From NCBI GenBank assembly GCA_016844565.1, contig JAENJB010000103.1, positions 1 through 6,574 on the forward strand: a stretch of DNA of 6,574 bases. The letters run 5' to 3'. Shown piece by piece: positions 1 through 6,379 of the stretch. The notes below the pieces were generated by a model. It was not told the origin of the DNA, ran no database searches, and saw nothing but the letters and a program-made list of their open reading frames with translations. The stretch's first letter is position 1; every line of letters starts with the position of its first letter. The translations under genes and the position numbers were made by a program. The DNA comes from Dehalococcoidia bacterium (GTDB taxonomy: Bacteria > Chloroflexota > Dehalococcoidia > JAENJB01).

Positions 1-971
1 TTCCCCTCAAGAACGTGGAGTTCAACCAGTTCTACCCGGTCGGGCTGCCGGCTCCCGCCGGGCAGTACGTCCACTGCGCCCCGCTCACCCTGATGATGGA
101 GCAGGCCGTGCTGAAGAACGACCAGGGTGAGGACATCATCCGCAAACATTTCGGCATCTCCCTCCAGCAGAGCGTCTCCGTTTCAAGCGTCCGGTTCGAC
201 TGGCTCCCGCGCGCCGTGGCGCTGGAGATGGAGCAGGGAAAGGTCTGGCTCGACCTGACGAAGGTGCCCGCCGCTGAGTGGGACAGGCTGCCTGAGAGGA
301 ACTGGAAGCAGATAAGAAGGATCCGGGTGGATACGAAGGTGGCCCCTCTGCCCATCAAACACATGAGCCACGCTTTCAGGGGCGGTCTGCCGGTAAGCCC
401 GCGAATGCAGACGCCGGCGAAGGGCCTCTACGCCGCCGGGGAGGTGGCCGCCGGCTGGGTGGCGAGGTCGAGGGGAGTCGGCAACCTGCCGAGCTGCCTG
501 ACCATGGGGGCTATCGCCGCTCGAAGCGCCGTGAGCGATATCGAGGGCAGGAAGGGACCCTCCGGGAGAGTGGAGGATGTGGGGATAGAGGAGGCTCTGG
601 CGCTCGCCGCCGGGATGGGGACGGTCAGTCCCAACGAAGTGGATGGCGAGGTCCGGCGTGTGATGTATGCCCATGCGGGCCCGGTCAAGAGCGCAGCCTC
701 GCTGGAGGAGGGACTGCGGAAGCTCGACGGCCTGAAAGCCCGCGCCGCCCGGTTGAAATGCGGCGGGGTCGAGGAGTTGAGAGCCGCCTTGGAAGCCAGT
801 GCTATGCTGCTCGCCGCCGAAGCGATAATAAAGGCGGCGCTGCTACGAACGGAGAGTCGCGGCGGCTTCTACCGCCGGGACTTCCCTGCCCGAAACGACC
901 GGGATTGGCTGCGCCCGGTCATGGTCCGTTACGACAGGGAGAAGGGTGAGGTGAGGGCGGAGCCCGGGTAG
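1..971 (+). CDS. FAD-dependent fumarate reductase / succinate dehydrogenase-type flavoprotein, C-terminal part (partial, 5' cut by window)
   Basis: The frame is open from base 3 with no stop, so the GTG at 15 is not a credible start and the gene begins outside the window. It ends with TAG at 969-971. Residues are numbered from that GTG (V1). A histidine in SHAFRGG (about 119-124) corresponds to the H-x-x-x-GG region of FrdA/SdhA. GLYAAGEV (137-144) is the C-terminal FAD-contacting loop, and SRGVGN (152-157) matches the Arg/Asn segment that in FrdA lies at the substrate site. A helical C-terminal domain follows, carrying the family hallmark ESRGGFYRRDFPARND (280-295). Family members transfer electrons between FAD and a dicarboxylate, fumarate/succinate or a related acid, usually with an iron-sulfur partner. 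The N-terminal Rossmann motif and any partner gene are not visible, so the substrate cannot be fixed. An L-aspartate oxidase or another family member remains possible. Confidence 0.85.
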   Translation, partial: PLKNVEFNQFYPVGLPAPAGQYVHCAPLTLMMEQAVLKNDQGEDIIRKHFGISLQQSVSVSSVRFDWLPRAVALEMEQGKVWLDLTKVPAAEWDRLPERNWKQIRRIRVDTKVAPLPIKHMSHAFRGGLPVSPRMQTPAKGLYAAGEVAAGWVARSRGVGNLPSCLTMGAIAARSAVSDIEGRKGPSGRVEDVGIEEALALAAGMGTVSPNEVDGEVRRVMYAHAGPVKSAASLEEGLRKLDGLKARAARLKCGGVEELRAALEASAMLLAAEAIIKAALLRTESRGGFYRRDFPARNDRDWLRPVMVRYDREKGEVRAEPG

Positions 972-993
972 TCAGCAGGCGGCCGGTCTAGCC

Positions 994-1758
994 TCACGGT
1001 CTGACGACGAGGACCGGAGCTGCTGAGGAGTGCACAATCTGGTGCGTGACGCTGCCGAGAATAACCCGGCTGGCCCCGGTCCGTCCGTGGGTTGACATGG
1101 CAATCAGGTCTATGGAGTGGTCTTTCACGTAGTCCAGCATGGCATCCAGTGGAACGCCGGTCGCCAGATCGGACTGGAAATCTATCTTGTCCTTCTTCAG
1201 GTCCGCGGCAATACCGGCCATGTACTCGTCAGCCCTGCGCCGCAGCGCGGCGACCAGCTGCCTTTCAAAATCGACGGCGTGGTCCAGAACGCCGACGACC
1301 TTGTGTGTCGATGGTATGACATGGAACAAGAAGAGTTTGGCGCCGGTCCTCCTGGCCAGTTCTTTGGCCCAGGGCAACGCATTCGGCCCTGACTCCGAGA
1401 TAGCGAGAGGGACCAGAATGCGTTCTAACTTGCCGCTTTTTACCGTGCCAGCCAACTCGCGCTTCCCCGGAATGAGCAACAGCGGAACGCGGGCGCGTAT
1501 CAATACCTTCTCGGCCACGCCGCCCACCGTCCACTCGACGAACCCAGAGCGGCCATGGGTGCTCATGGCTATCAGATTGGCGCCGATCTCATGGGCGTAC
1601 CGGAGAATCTCCTCCACCGGATTTCCGTAGGTGAAGACCGCCCTCGCCGGCAGCCCTTTGGCCTTGAACCGGCCCGCCAGGTCGTCTAGGTGCTCCCGCC
1701 AGATGCGGTCGAGATTGCGCTCATGTTCAGGGCACACCGAGATGAAAGCAAGAGTCAC
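994..1758 (-). CDS. Tandem universal stress protein (two USP domains), N-terminally truncated
   Basis: The 254-aa product has two UspA-type domains. Domain 1 (about 1-97) starts directly at strand 2 (TLAFISV) and ends with the nucleotide-binding loop STHG-x9-GG (66-80). Domain 2 (about 111-254) is complete, from LERILVPL to STHG-x9-GS (222-236) and VLVV. Complete two-domain USPs usually begin with an ILVPLDGS-like strand and helix. That portion, roughly 40 residues, is missing. The frame meets a TGA at 1768-1770 inside a palindromic repeat, three codons above the GTG chosen as start, and no Shine-Dalgarno sequence is visible. The usual Asp of strand 1 is Ala in domain 2 (VPLAIS), and position 80 of domain 1 is Gly rather than Ser/Thr, so ATP binding may be altered. 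USPs are cytoplasmic stress or persistence proteins. The gene may be translated from the GTG or may be a decaying remnant. It lies downstream of the VLRF1 gene and is convergent with the flavoprotein gene. Confidence 0.85.
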   Translation of the reverse strand: MTLAFISVCPEHERNLDRIWREHLDDLAGRFKAKGLPARAVFTYGNPVEEILRYAHEIGANLIAMSTHGRSGFVEWTVGGVAEKVLIRARVPLLLIPGKRELAGTVKSGKLERILVPLAISESGPNALPWAKELARRTGAKLFLFHVIPSTHKVVGVLDHAVDFERQLVAALRRRADEYMAGIAADLKKDKIDFQSDLATGVPLDAMLDYVKDHSIDLIAMSTHGRTGASRVILGSVTHQIVHSSAAPVLVVRP

Positions 1759-1765
1759 TTTTCGA

Positions 1766-1793
1766 TGTCATTCCCGCCTACGCGGGCATGACA
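1766..1793. repeat. Palindromic repeat (REP/MITE-like hairpin) at the USP 5' boundary
   Basis: The arms TGTCATTCCCGC (1766-1777) and GCGGGCATGACA (1782-1793) form a 12-bp stem with one mismatch around a CTAC loop. GTCATTCCCGC...GCGGG...ATGAC is the general look of dispersed intergenic palindromes in many bacterial genomes. On the minus strand its edge supplies the TGA stop just above the USP start. No T-run follows, so it does not look like an ordinary intrinsic terminator. Only one copy is in the window, so dispersal is inferred from resemblance. Confidence 0.6.
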
Positions 1794-1798
1794 GTTTC

Positions 1799-1823
1799 GC
1801 GGGAGGCTAAAATATAGCCCCGC
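1799..1823 (-). other. Stem-loop downstream of the VLRF1 gene
   Basis: GCGG-ga-GGCTA / AAATA loop / TAGCC-CCGC forms a nine-pair stem with a two-base bulge, beginning 28 bp beyond the VLRF1 stop codon on the minus strand. It could stop or pause transcription, or protect the 3' end of the mutS2-VLRF1 message. No U-tract follows on the minus strand, so calling it an intrinsic terminator would go beyond the evidence. Confidence 0.4.
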
Positions 1824-1824
1824 A

Positions 1825-1838
1825 GACGGGGGCCCGTC
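1825..1838. other. Short GC palindrome after the VLRF1 stop
   Basis: GACGGG-GG-CCCGTC is a perfect 6-bp inverted repeat with a two-base centre, 13 bp beyond the VLRF1 stop on the minus strand. With the two hairpins to its left it makes three inverted repeats within 73 bp. Its role is unknown. Such a tight loop may form only as a cruciform or not at all. Confidence 0.3.
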
Positions 1839-1851
1839 AAATTTCGCCATC

Positions 1852-2661
1852 TCACGGGGCTTCGAGCCCGTTCTCGCGGCGAATGCCCGGCCTGTCGCCC
1901 CCCGCCACCCGCACCTCTGCATCATCATGCCATTCAACCACACCGCTTGACCATACTCGAGCGACAGCCCTCTCCAGGACCTTCTGGCGCGGTTCTTCTA
2001 TGTCAAGCAGAGCCGGTAGGTTGCGGTCGTCGAACTGGCGCAGAAAGGAGCACTGTTTGCGAAGCAGGAGTATCCCTTCGTGAGAGCCGCCGTAGGCGAT
2101 GTAGTCGACCGACCTTGCCTCATGGCCCAGGATCTCCTGAGCATGACCGCAGACCCGGGTGAGGAAGGACTCGATCTGTTTTTCCCGGTGCCGCGCGAAC
2201 CTGGCCTGCGATGAGCCACCCTGCCGGTGCCGGGCGTGGATATTCCCCGTGCCAACCTTGCTGGCAATCAGGTCCTCATCGCGGCAGAGCCCGATGGCAT
2301 AGGCCCGCAGGCGGACCAGTACCAGCGCTACCTTGAGACTGCGGCTCAGCAGGTCCCTCACTGGGGCGACGAGGAAACCCGGCTCAAGGCGCCTTTCGCT
2401 CAGCGGAAACGGCGGTATAAACAGATATTTGTGCGATTGGCTCCAGAAGACTACTGCTCCGGTTTCCGAACTGGCAGCAATTTCGGACACCTGCGGGACC
2501 ATATCCTGCACTTCTGCCTCTTGCAGCATCTCGACGATTTGCTGCGGAGACATACCCCGGGGTAGGTATAACGATTGCGCCGCTGCGCCTTGTTCTTTCA
2601 GGCCATCGAGAAAAGCAAGCGCCTTTCCGCGGGGAAGATGGAATTTCCGGGCTACGAGCAT
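1852..2661 (-). CDS. Vms1-like release factor (VLRF1, eRF1-fold peptidyl-tRNA hydrolase)
   Basis: The 269-aa product carries the hallmark of the actinobacterial/chloroflexi VLRF1 family at residues 136-162: VGTGNIHARHR, then QGGSSQ, then ARFARHREKQ. The GGSSQ loop (148-152) corresponds to the GxxQ loop of Vms1/ANKZF1, and Gln152 is the candidate catalytic residue by analogy with the GGQ of eRF1. Before it is an N-terminal alpha/beta part (1-130). After it is an eL30/eRF1-like part with DYIAYGGSHEG (186-195). The expected activity is release of nascent peptides from peptidyl-tRNA, probably on large subunits after ribosome splitting. The ATG lies 9 bp after the mutS2 stop and in the same frame. 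There is no Shine-Dalgarno at normal spacing, so translation may be coupled to mutS2. The last ~25 residues (from about 245) are charged and look non-conserved. The family call rests on motif recognition, without an alignment. Confidence 0.8.
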   Translation of the reverse strand: MLVARKFHLPRGKALAFLDGLKEQGAAAQSLYLPRGMSPQQIVEMLQEAEVQDMVPQVSEIAASSETGAVVFWSQSHKYLFIPPFPLSERRLEPGFLVAPVRDLLSRSLKVALVLVRLRAYAIGLCRDEDLIASKVGTGNIHARHRQGGSSQARFARHREKQIESFLTRVCGHAQEILGHEARSVDYIAYGGSHEGILLLRKQCSFLRQFDDRNLPALLDIEEPRQKVLERAVARVWSSGVVEWHDDAEVRVAGGDRPGIRRENGLEAP

Positions 2662-2670
2662 CGCGGTGAT

Positions 2671-5061
2671 TCAGTCTGCACTTTGCACCTGGACCACTGT
2701 CACGCCGTCACCGCCTTCGCCACGCCCTCCAGGACGGAACGACTTCACCAGCGGGTGAGAGGCCAGTGATTCTCTGACAATCTGACGTACGGTCCCGGTG
2801 CCGAAGCCGTGGATAATACGCCCCTCGGGAAGATTGGCGAGTGATGCATCATTGAGATATTTATCCAGCGCCGGTTCCACTTCGTCGGCCCGCTTCCCGC
2901 GCAAGTTCAGTTCACGAGACACGGATGGCCGGGGCAACCGGCTTGCGATTGCTTCCTGTACCGTACGGCCGGTATTCTCTGCGACCCTGTCAACTTTGTC
3001 CAGGGAAAGCCGCATTCTGGTGCTGCCGGCCGCAAGCTCCACCTCCCGGCGCGCCTCTGATACGGCCAGTACCGTAGCCATCACATTTGCCTCTCTGACC
3101 CACACAGTATCTCCCGGAGCGATGGTGCTCCTATCGAATGTCCCGCCGGCAGGCGGCTCGTCCTCCTGAGGCTTCAGCGAGCCACTCTCCATGTGCTCCC
3201 GAACGGCCGATAGCGCCTTCCTGGCAGACTCGAGCCTGTCTCTGGTTTTTTCTTTGCGGAGTTCAGCCGCAACATCGCGAATTTGCCGGTGCAGTTCGGC
3301 CACTTCAAGAGTGACCTTATCCCGCGCCTCGAGAATGGTACGACGGACATCGGCTTTGGACTGCTGCCGCTCGGCTTCCATTTCGCTTCTCTGGCGCGCC
3401 GCCTCTTCCCTTTCCCTCTCCAGGCGCCGCTGAAGCACGCTGATTTCCTGTTCTTTGCTTTTCAGACTGACCAGAAGGGTCTCCAACTCTTTGACGCCTT
3501 CCGGAAGTATCCGTTCTGCTTCAGAAATGATCTCTGCGGGCAGGCCGAGGCGCGTAGCAACGGCCAGAGCGTTACTGCCACCGGCGATGCCTGTGGTCAG
3601 GTGATAAGTGGGCGTCAGTGTGACCGGGTCAAAATCGAATGAGGCATTTTGTATTCCGGCGGTCACATGCGCAAAAGCCTTGACTTCACCAAAGTGCGTG
3701 GTAGCCACAGTCATCGCCCCGCGCTTGAGGAAGTATCGCAGAATGGCAATGGCCAGGGCAGCCCCTTCCACCGGATCGGTGCTGCCGCCCAGTTCGTCCA
3801 GGACCACCAGGCTCTTCCCTGTCCCCTGCCGGACTATTCGCACGATATTGCCCATGTGCCAGCTGAAGCTGGACAGCGTGCTCTCAATGCTCTGTTGATC
3901 GCCGATGTCGGCAAATATGTTGTCGAAGAGGGGGATTTGACTGCTCGCTGAGGCGGGGATGGGTATCCCGGCCTGTGTCATCAGGCTGAGCAGTCCGATA
4001 GTCTTCAGTGCCACCGTCTTACCGCCCGTATTTGGCCCGGTGATGACCAGGGCAAGGAAGTCACGGCCGATCTCCACCGAAAGCGGGACCGCGGAGTCGC
4101 CAAGCAGAGGATGTCTGGCCTCGAGCAATCTTAGAACGCCTGCCGGCTCGCCGGCCGCTGGCCCATCATCACTCACGTCAACCACGACCGGTTCGACCGC
4201 TTTGGCCTGCCGGGCATAGCGGGCCTTGGCCAGCGCCAGGTCCAGTTCCGCGGTGAGCGCGATATTCCGGGAGATCTCCTCTTCGTGGCTGCCGACTTCA
4301 GCGCTCAGGCGCTGGAGTATCCGCTCCACCTCTCGCTTCTCCTCAACCACAGTCTCTCTCAGCGCGCTCCCCAATTCTATGGTCGCCCAGGGCTCAACGA
4401 ATACGGTCGCGCCGGTATTGGAAACATCATGAACGATGCCTTTTATGTCCCTTCGATGCTCGATCTTAACCGGGATAACGTACCTGCCCTCCCGCTCGAA
4501 AATGACCGGCTCCTGGACAGTCCTTTGTCCGTGCGGGGTCTTCATGATGGCTTCCAGGCTTTCGAGGAGTCTCCGGCGTGACTCGACCAGTTCCCTTCTC
4601 AGAGACGCCAGCCGCTCGGAGGCGCGGTCAAGGACCTCTCCATCCGGTGAAAGACAGTTGGCGATGTTGCGGACAACATCATGGAGTTCAACGAGCGGCG
4701 CCGCGATATTCGAGAGTAAGGGCAGCTTCTCCGAAAGCTCCTTCAGACGGCTGCGCATCTGGTGGATCGCTGCCAGAGTCTGTTGTATCTCCACAAGGGT
4801 TTGAGGTTCGAGCACCTTCCCTTTGGACGCCAGCTCCACTTCATGCCGGATGTCCGACACGGTCCCGATTGAGAACTCTGCCTCTATGGACAGGAGACGA
4901 CGTGCCTCCGCCGACTGTTGGAGTAACATGACCACGTGCCGGTGCTCGACGGATGGTTGCAGTTCGAGGGCGAGCTGGCGGCTGGCCGCGAAGGAGGTGA
5001 ATCCGGCCAGTATTTGCCTTATCTGAGGGAAGTCCAGTATTTCGAGGCTCTTAGCGTCCAA
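2671..5061 (-). CDS. mutS2: MutS2 ATPase with Smr domain (ribosome-collision splitting / anti-recombination factor)
   Basis: At 796 aa this is normal MutS2 length. The MutS-like core and clamp region is at about 1-300. Walker A is GPNTGGKT (342-349), the ABC signature region is STLSSFSWHM (394-403), Walker B is SLVVLDELGGSTDP (417-430), and the H-loop is ATTHFGEV (453-460). A highly charged coiled coil runs about 524-625, a KOW-like beta segment 645-693, and a Smr domain 717-779 with LNLRG and HGFGTGTVR. There is no mismatch-recognition domain, as expected for MutS2. In B. subtilis MutS2 recognises collided ribosomes and splits them; older work assigns an anti-recombination role. Two variations stand out: the Smr motif is LNLRG instead of LDLRG, and Walker B is followed by GGS where GAG is common. 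The start is TTG (MDAKSLEILDF), which fits the family N-terminus and lies 40 bp after the upstream gene. It is followed 9 bp later by the VLRF1 gene. Confidence 0.95.
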   Translation of the reverse strand: MDAKSLEILDFPQIRQILAGFTSFAASRQLALELQPSVEHRHVVMLLQQSAEARRLLSIEAEFSIGTVSDIRHEVELASKGKVLEPQTLVEIQQTLAAIHQMRSRLKELSEKLPLLSNIAAPLVELHDVVRNIANCLSPDGEVLDRASERLASLRRELVESRRRLLESLEAIMKTPHGQRTVQEPVIFEREGRYVIPVKIEHRRDIKGIVHDVSNTGATVFVEPWATIELGSALRETVVEEKREVERILQRLSAEVGSHEEEISRNIALTAELDLALAKARYARQAKAVEPVVVDVSDDGPAAGEPAGVLRLLEARHPLLGDSAVPLSVEIGRDFLALVITGPNTGGKTVALKTIGLLSLMTQAGIPIPASASSQIPLFDNIFADIGDQQSIESTLSSFSWHMGNIVRIVRQGTGKSLVVLDELGGSTDPVEGAALAIAILRYFLKRGAMTVATTHFGEVKAFAHVTAGIQNASFDFDPVTLTPTYHLTTGIAGGSNALAVATRLGLPAEIISEAERILPEGVKELETLLVSLKSKEQEISVLQRRLEREREEAARQRSEMEAERQQSKADVRRTILEARDKVTLEVAELHRQIRDVAAELRKEKTRDRLESARKALSAVREHMESGSLKPQEDEPPAGGTFDRSTIAPGDTVWVREANVMATVLAVSEARREVELAAGSTRMRLSLDKVDRVAENTGRTVQEAIASRLPRPSVSRELNLRGKRADEVEPALDKYLNDASLANLPEGRIIHGFGTGTVRQIVRESLASHPLVKSFRPGGRGEGGDGVTVVQVQSAD

Positions 5062-5091
5062 CAGCGCGTCGCACCGGAAGAAATCGGGCAG

Positions 5092-5121
5092 AGTATAACA
5101 GCTAGCGCACGGCCGTGACCA
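5092..5121 (-). promoter_or_regulatory. Possible sigma-70-type promoter for mutS2
   Basis: On the minus strand TATACT (5092-5097) matches the -10 consensus at five of six positions. TGGTCA (5116-5121) matches -35 at four of six, with an 18-bp spacer. Transcription would start near 5085, leaving a leader of about 24 nt before the TTG. The -35 part lies in the last codons of the 109-aa gene. This would let mutS2 and the VLRF1 gene be expressed apart from the FRG/109-aa genes. It is a weak match found by eye. Confidence 0.3.
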
Positions 5122-5431
5122 CGGTGAGCCCTATCAGGAATGCGGTGAGCACTGTCAGGGACACCGTCAGGAAAACGAGCCGGCGGGTCAGCCCTTCAAT
5201 TCTCCACGAGATAATCAAAGGTAGCGCGTTGGGGCCTAGATTGTAGTATCTCTTCGTTACTCCGCCAACCACTACCGCTTCTTGCAGTAAGAAAGCAGAC
5301 TTGACCAGGTAACTCCTGTCTGCCTCAGTAACAATTACTTCATCGACCACGTCCTCGGACAGTCTTCCATTGGGGAATCGCTTATAGAGATCCTCGAAGA
5401 GTCTCATGATTGCCTGTCTTGAATCTATCAT
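5102..5431 (-). CDS. Hypothetical small tail-anchored protein with winged-helix-like N-terminus
   Basis: I do not recognise a named family. The 109-aa product has a soluble N-terminal part (1-80), predicted helices followed by a hairpin-like strand region EAVVVGGVTKRYYNLGP (51-67). That pattern recalls a small winged-helix domain ending in a Y-x-L strand. One strongly hydrophobic segment follows (about 85-107, LVFLTVSLTVLTAFLIG), preceded by RIEGLTRR and ending in a single Arg. The positive residues before the segment suggest that the N-terminus is in the cytoplasm and the C-terminus anchors it in the membrane. The ATG is preceded by the purine-rich GTGAGAGAGAC, a weak ribosome binding site. 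The gene lies 75 bp downstream of the FRG gene and 40 bp upstream of mutS2, on the same strand. The winged-helix idea is inference from sequence feel only. Confidence 0.75.
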   Translation of the reverse strand: MIDSRQAIMRLFEDLYKRFPNGRLSEDVVDEVIVTEADRSYLVKSAFLLQEAVVVGGVTKRYYNLGPNALPLIISWRIEGLTRRLVFLTVSLTVLTAFLIGLTVVTAVR

Positions 5432-5506
5432 GTCTCTCTCACGTTGGTATTCATCTCAACAGGCCATCGTTTCGCGTTCTCTGCGCCAGCCCATGTCAGG
5501 TTCATG

Positions 5507-6379
5507 TCATAGCTGCCCACGCGATTGACGCAATTCTGCTATTTTCAAATAGAATGGCAACAGATACTTCATGCTCTTGGCGAACCCGTCAAGGCCCGGG
5601 AAGAGAGCCCCGCGATAGATGTTCATCCTTCGCAATTCCAGGAGTCCGTTCTTTACCTCTTCCCTGGCAAACTCCAAGGGGATCTTGCGTACGTTTTTCT
5701 CGCTGCCCCAACCAGCATACGCTCTCAGGTTCTCCTCGAATTTATTCGAAACATCGCCGGGGCATAGAAAAACCCCTTGTTGCACAAACAGTCTCGTGTG
5801 GAAGTGGTACGGGTTCTCCGTCAACACGAACTTCCTGCTTCCCATGTACACTTTTTCAAAGGAGCCCTCCTTTTTCCTCAGCCTATCCTCTTTACGATAC
5901 TTCACTAGATTGGGGTACCCATTCGAGAACATGTCATCCAGCCAGTCCGTGTTCACGCACCAGACGGCACCGCGAAGGTCATCACGTTCCGCTTCCCGCT
6001 CTTCCCCTGGTAGGTCATGCAGCGCTTCCAAGGCAAAGTATGCCGCCACGTAGGGCGAGTAGGTCCAGTCCAGCAGGCGAGTTGGCGCGCCGTAGTGCTG
6101 CATCAGCGCGAAACAGTAGAGGGTATCACTCTCCACCAATTCACGGTCCTGTCCATCGTACCAGCGGCAGAACTGTCTCAAGAGTTCTCGTTCCAGAAGG
6201 CTCTTCTTGTCCGCATCTATGCCTGCATTCTCACAAGCACGGTCCAGGGTGGTGCGTAGTGGATACCGGGACAATTGCCCTCTGAATACCCAACCGAACT
6301 CAAGATCCCCAATCTTCCTGCGGAACTCCGCCAGGTTTTCCGCTGGTTTCTTGTCTTCGTGGAATCCGTAGCTACCCAT
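5507..6379 (-). CDS. FRG-domain protein
   Basis: The 290-aa product carries the conserved blocks of the FRG family: WVFRGQ (30-35, the name-giving motif), LMQHYGAPTRLLDWT (92-106) with SPYVAAYFAL (108-117), RLFVQQGVFL (196-205), and a C-terminal LFPGLDGFAKSM (259-270). No membrane segment or signal peptide is seen. The biochemical function of the family is not established. Members are often met in accessory or prophage-like regions, but that alone does not make this a defence gene. Base composition is lower in G+C than the left end of the window, which suggests separate acquisition. The ATG at 6379 has no good Shine-Dalgarno and overlaps the stop of a 31-codon ORF. An imperfect 10-bp duplication at the junction suggests the original start may have been 6467, giving a 316-aa protein. 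All FRG motifs lie downstream of either start, so the domain itself is intact. Confidence 0.85.
   Translation of the reverse strand: MGSYGFHEDKKPAENLAEFRRKIGDLEFGWVFRGQLSRYPLRTTLDRACENAGIDADKKSLLERELLRQFCRWYDGQDRELVESDTLYCFALMQHYGAPTRLLDWTYSPYVAAYFALEALHDLPGEEREAERDDLRGAVWCVNTDWLDDMFSNGYPNLVKYRKEDRLRKKEGSFEKVYMGSRKFVLTENPYHFHTRLFVQQGVFLCPGDVSNKFEENLRAYAGWGSEKNVRKIPLEFAREEVKNGLLELRRMNIYRGALFPGLDGFAKSMKYLLPFYLKIAELRQSRGQL

Noticed and set aside
183..674. Minus-strand open frame of 163 codons inside the flavoprotein gene
   Set aside because: Its Pro/His/Arg-rich translation lacks any domain and lies opposite clear FrdA-type motifs.
972..993. Bidirectional terminator between the convergent flavoprotein and USP genes
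   Set aside because: The 22-bp gap holds no convincing stem with a T-run on either strand.
1766..1793. Classical intrinsic terminator for the mutS2-VLRF1 unit
   Set aside because: The stem is strong, but no T-run follows it on the minus strand. A dispersed palindrome fits better.
1755..1943. Minus-strand open frame running through the hairpin region, considered as the missing USP N-terminus
   Set aside because: It shows no ILVPLDGS-like strand or USP pattern and overlaps the VLRF1 C-terminus out of frame.
2671..2673. Selenocysteine or programmed recoding at the mutS2 TGA
   Set aside because: The Smr domain is complete before the TGA and no SECIS-like hairpin was noticed just downstream. 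Ordinary termination is simpler, so only the in-frame layout is reported.
5113..5124. CCGTG-AC-CACGG inverted repeat near the mutS2 start as an operator
   Set aside because: It lies in the last codons of the 109-aa gene and is too short to separate from chance in GC-rich DNA.
5492..5509. CATGTCA direct repeat (two copies, 11-bp period) at the FRG gene end, considered as an operator
   Set aside because: It has only two 7-bp copies, the second overlapping the FRG stop, and no promoter nearby. Chance is likely.
5410..6285. Long plus-strand open frame (291 codons) opposite the FRG gene
   Set aside because: Its translation is Ser/Pro/Cys/Arg-rich with no motif, while the opposite strand carries all FRG motifs. 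It is an antisense shadow.
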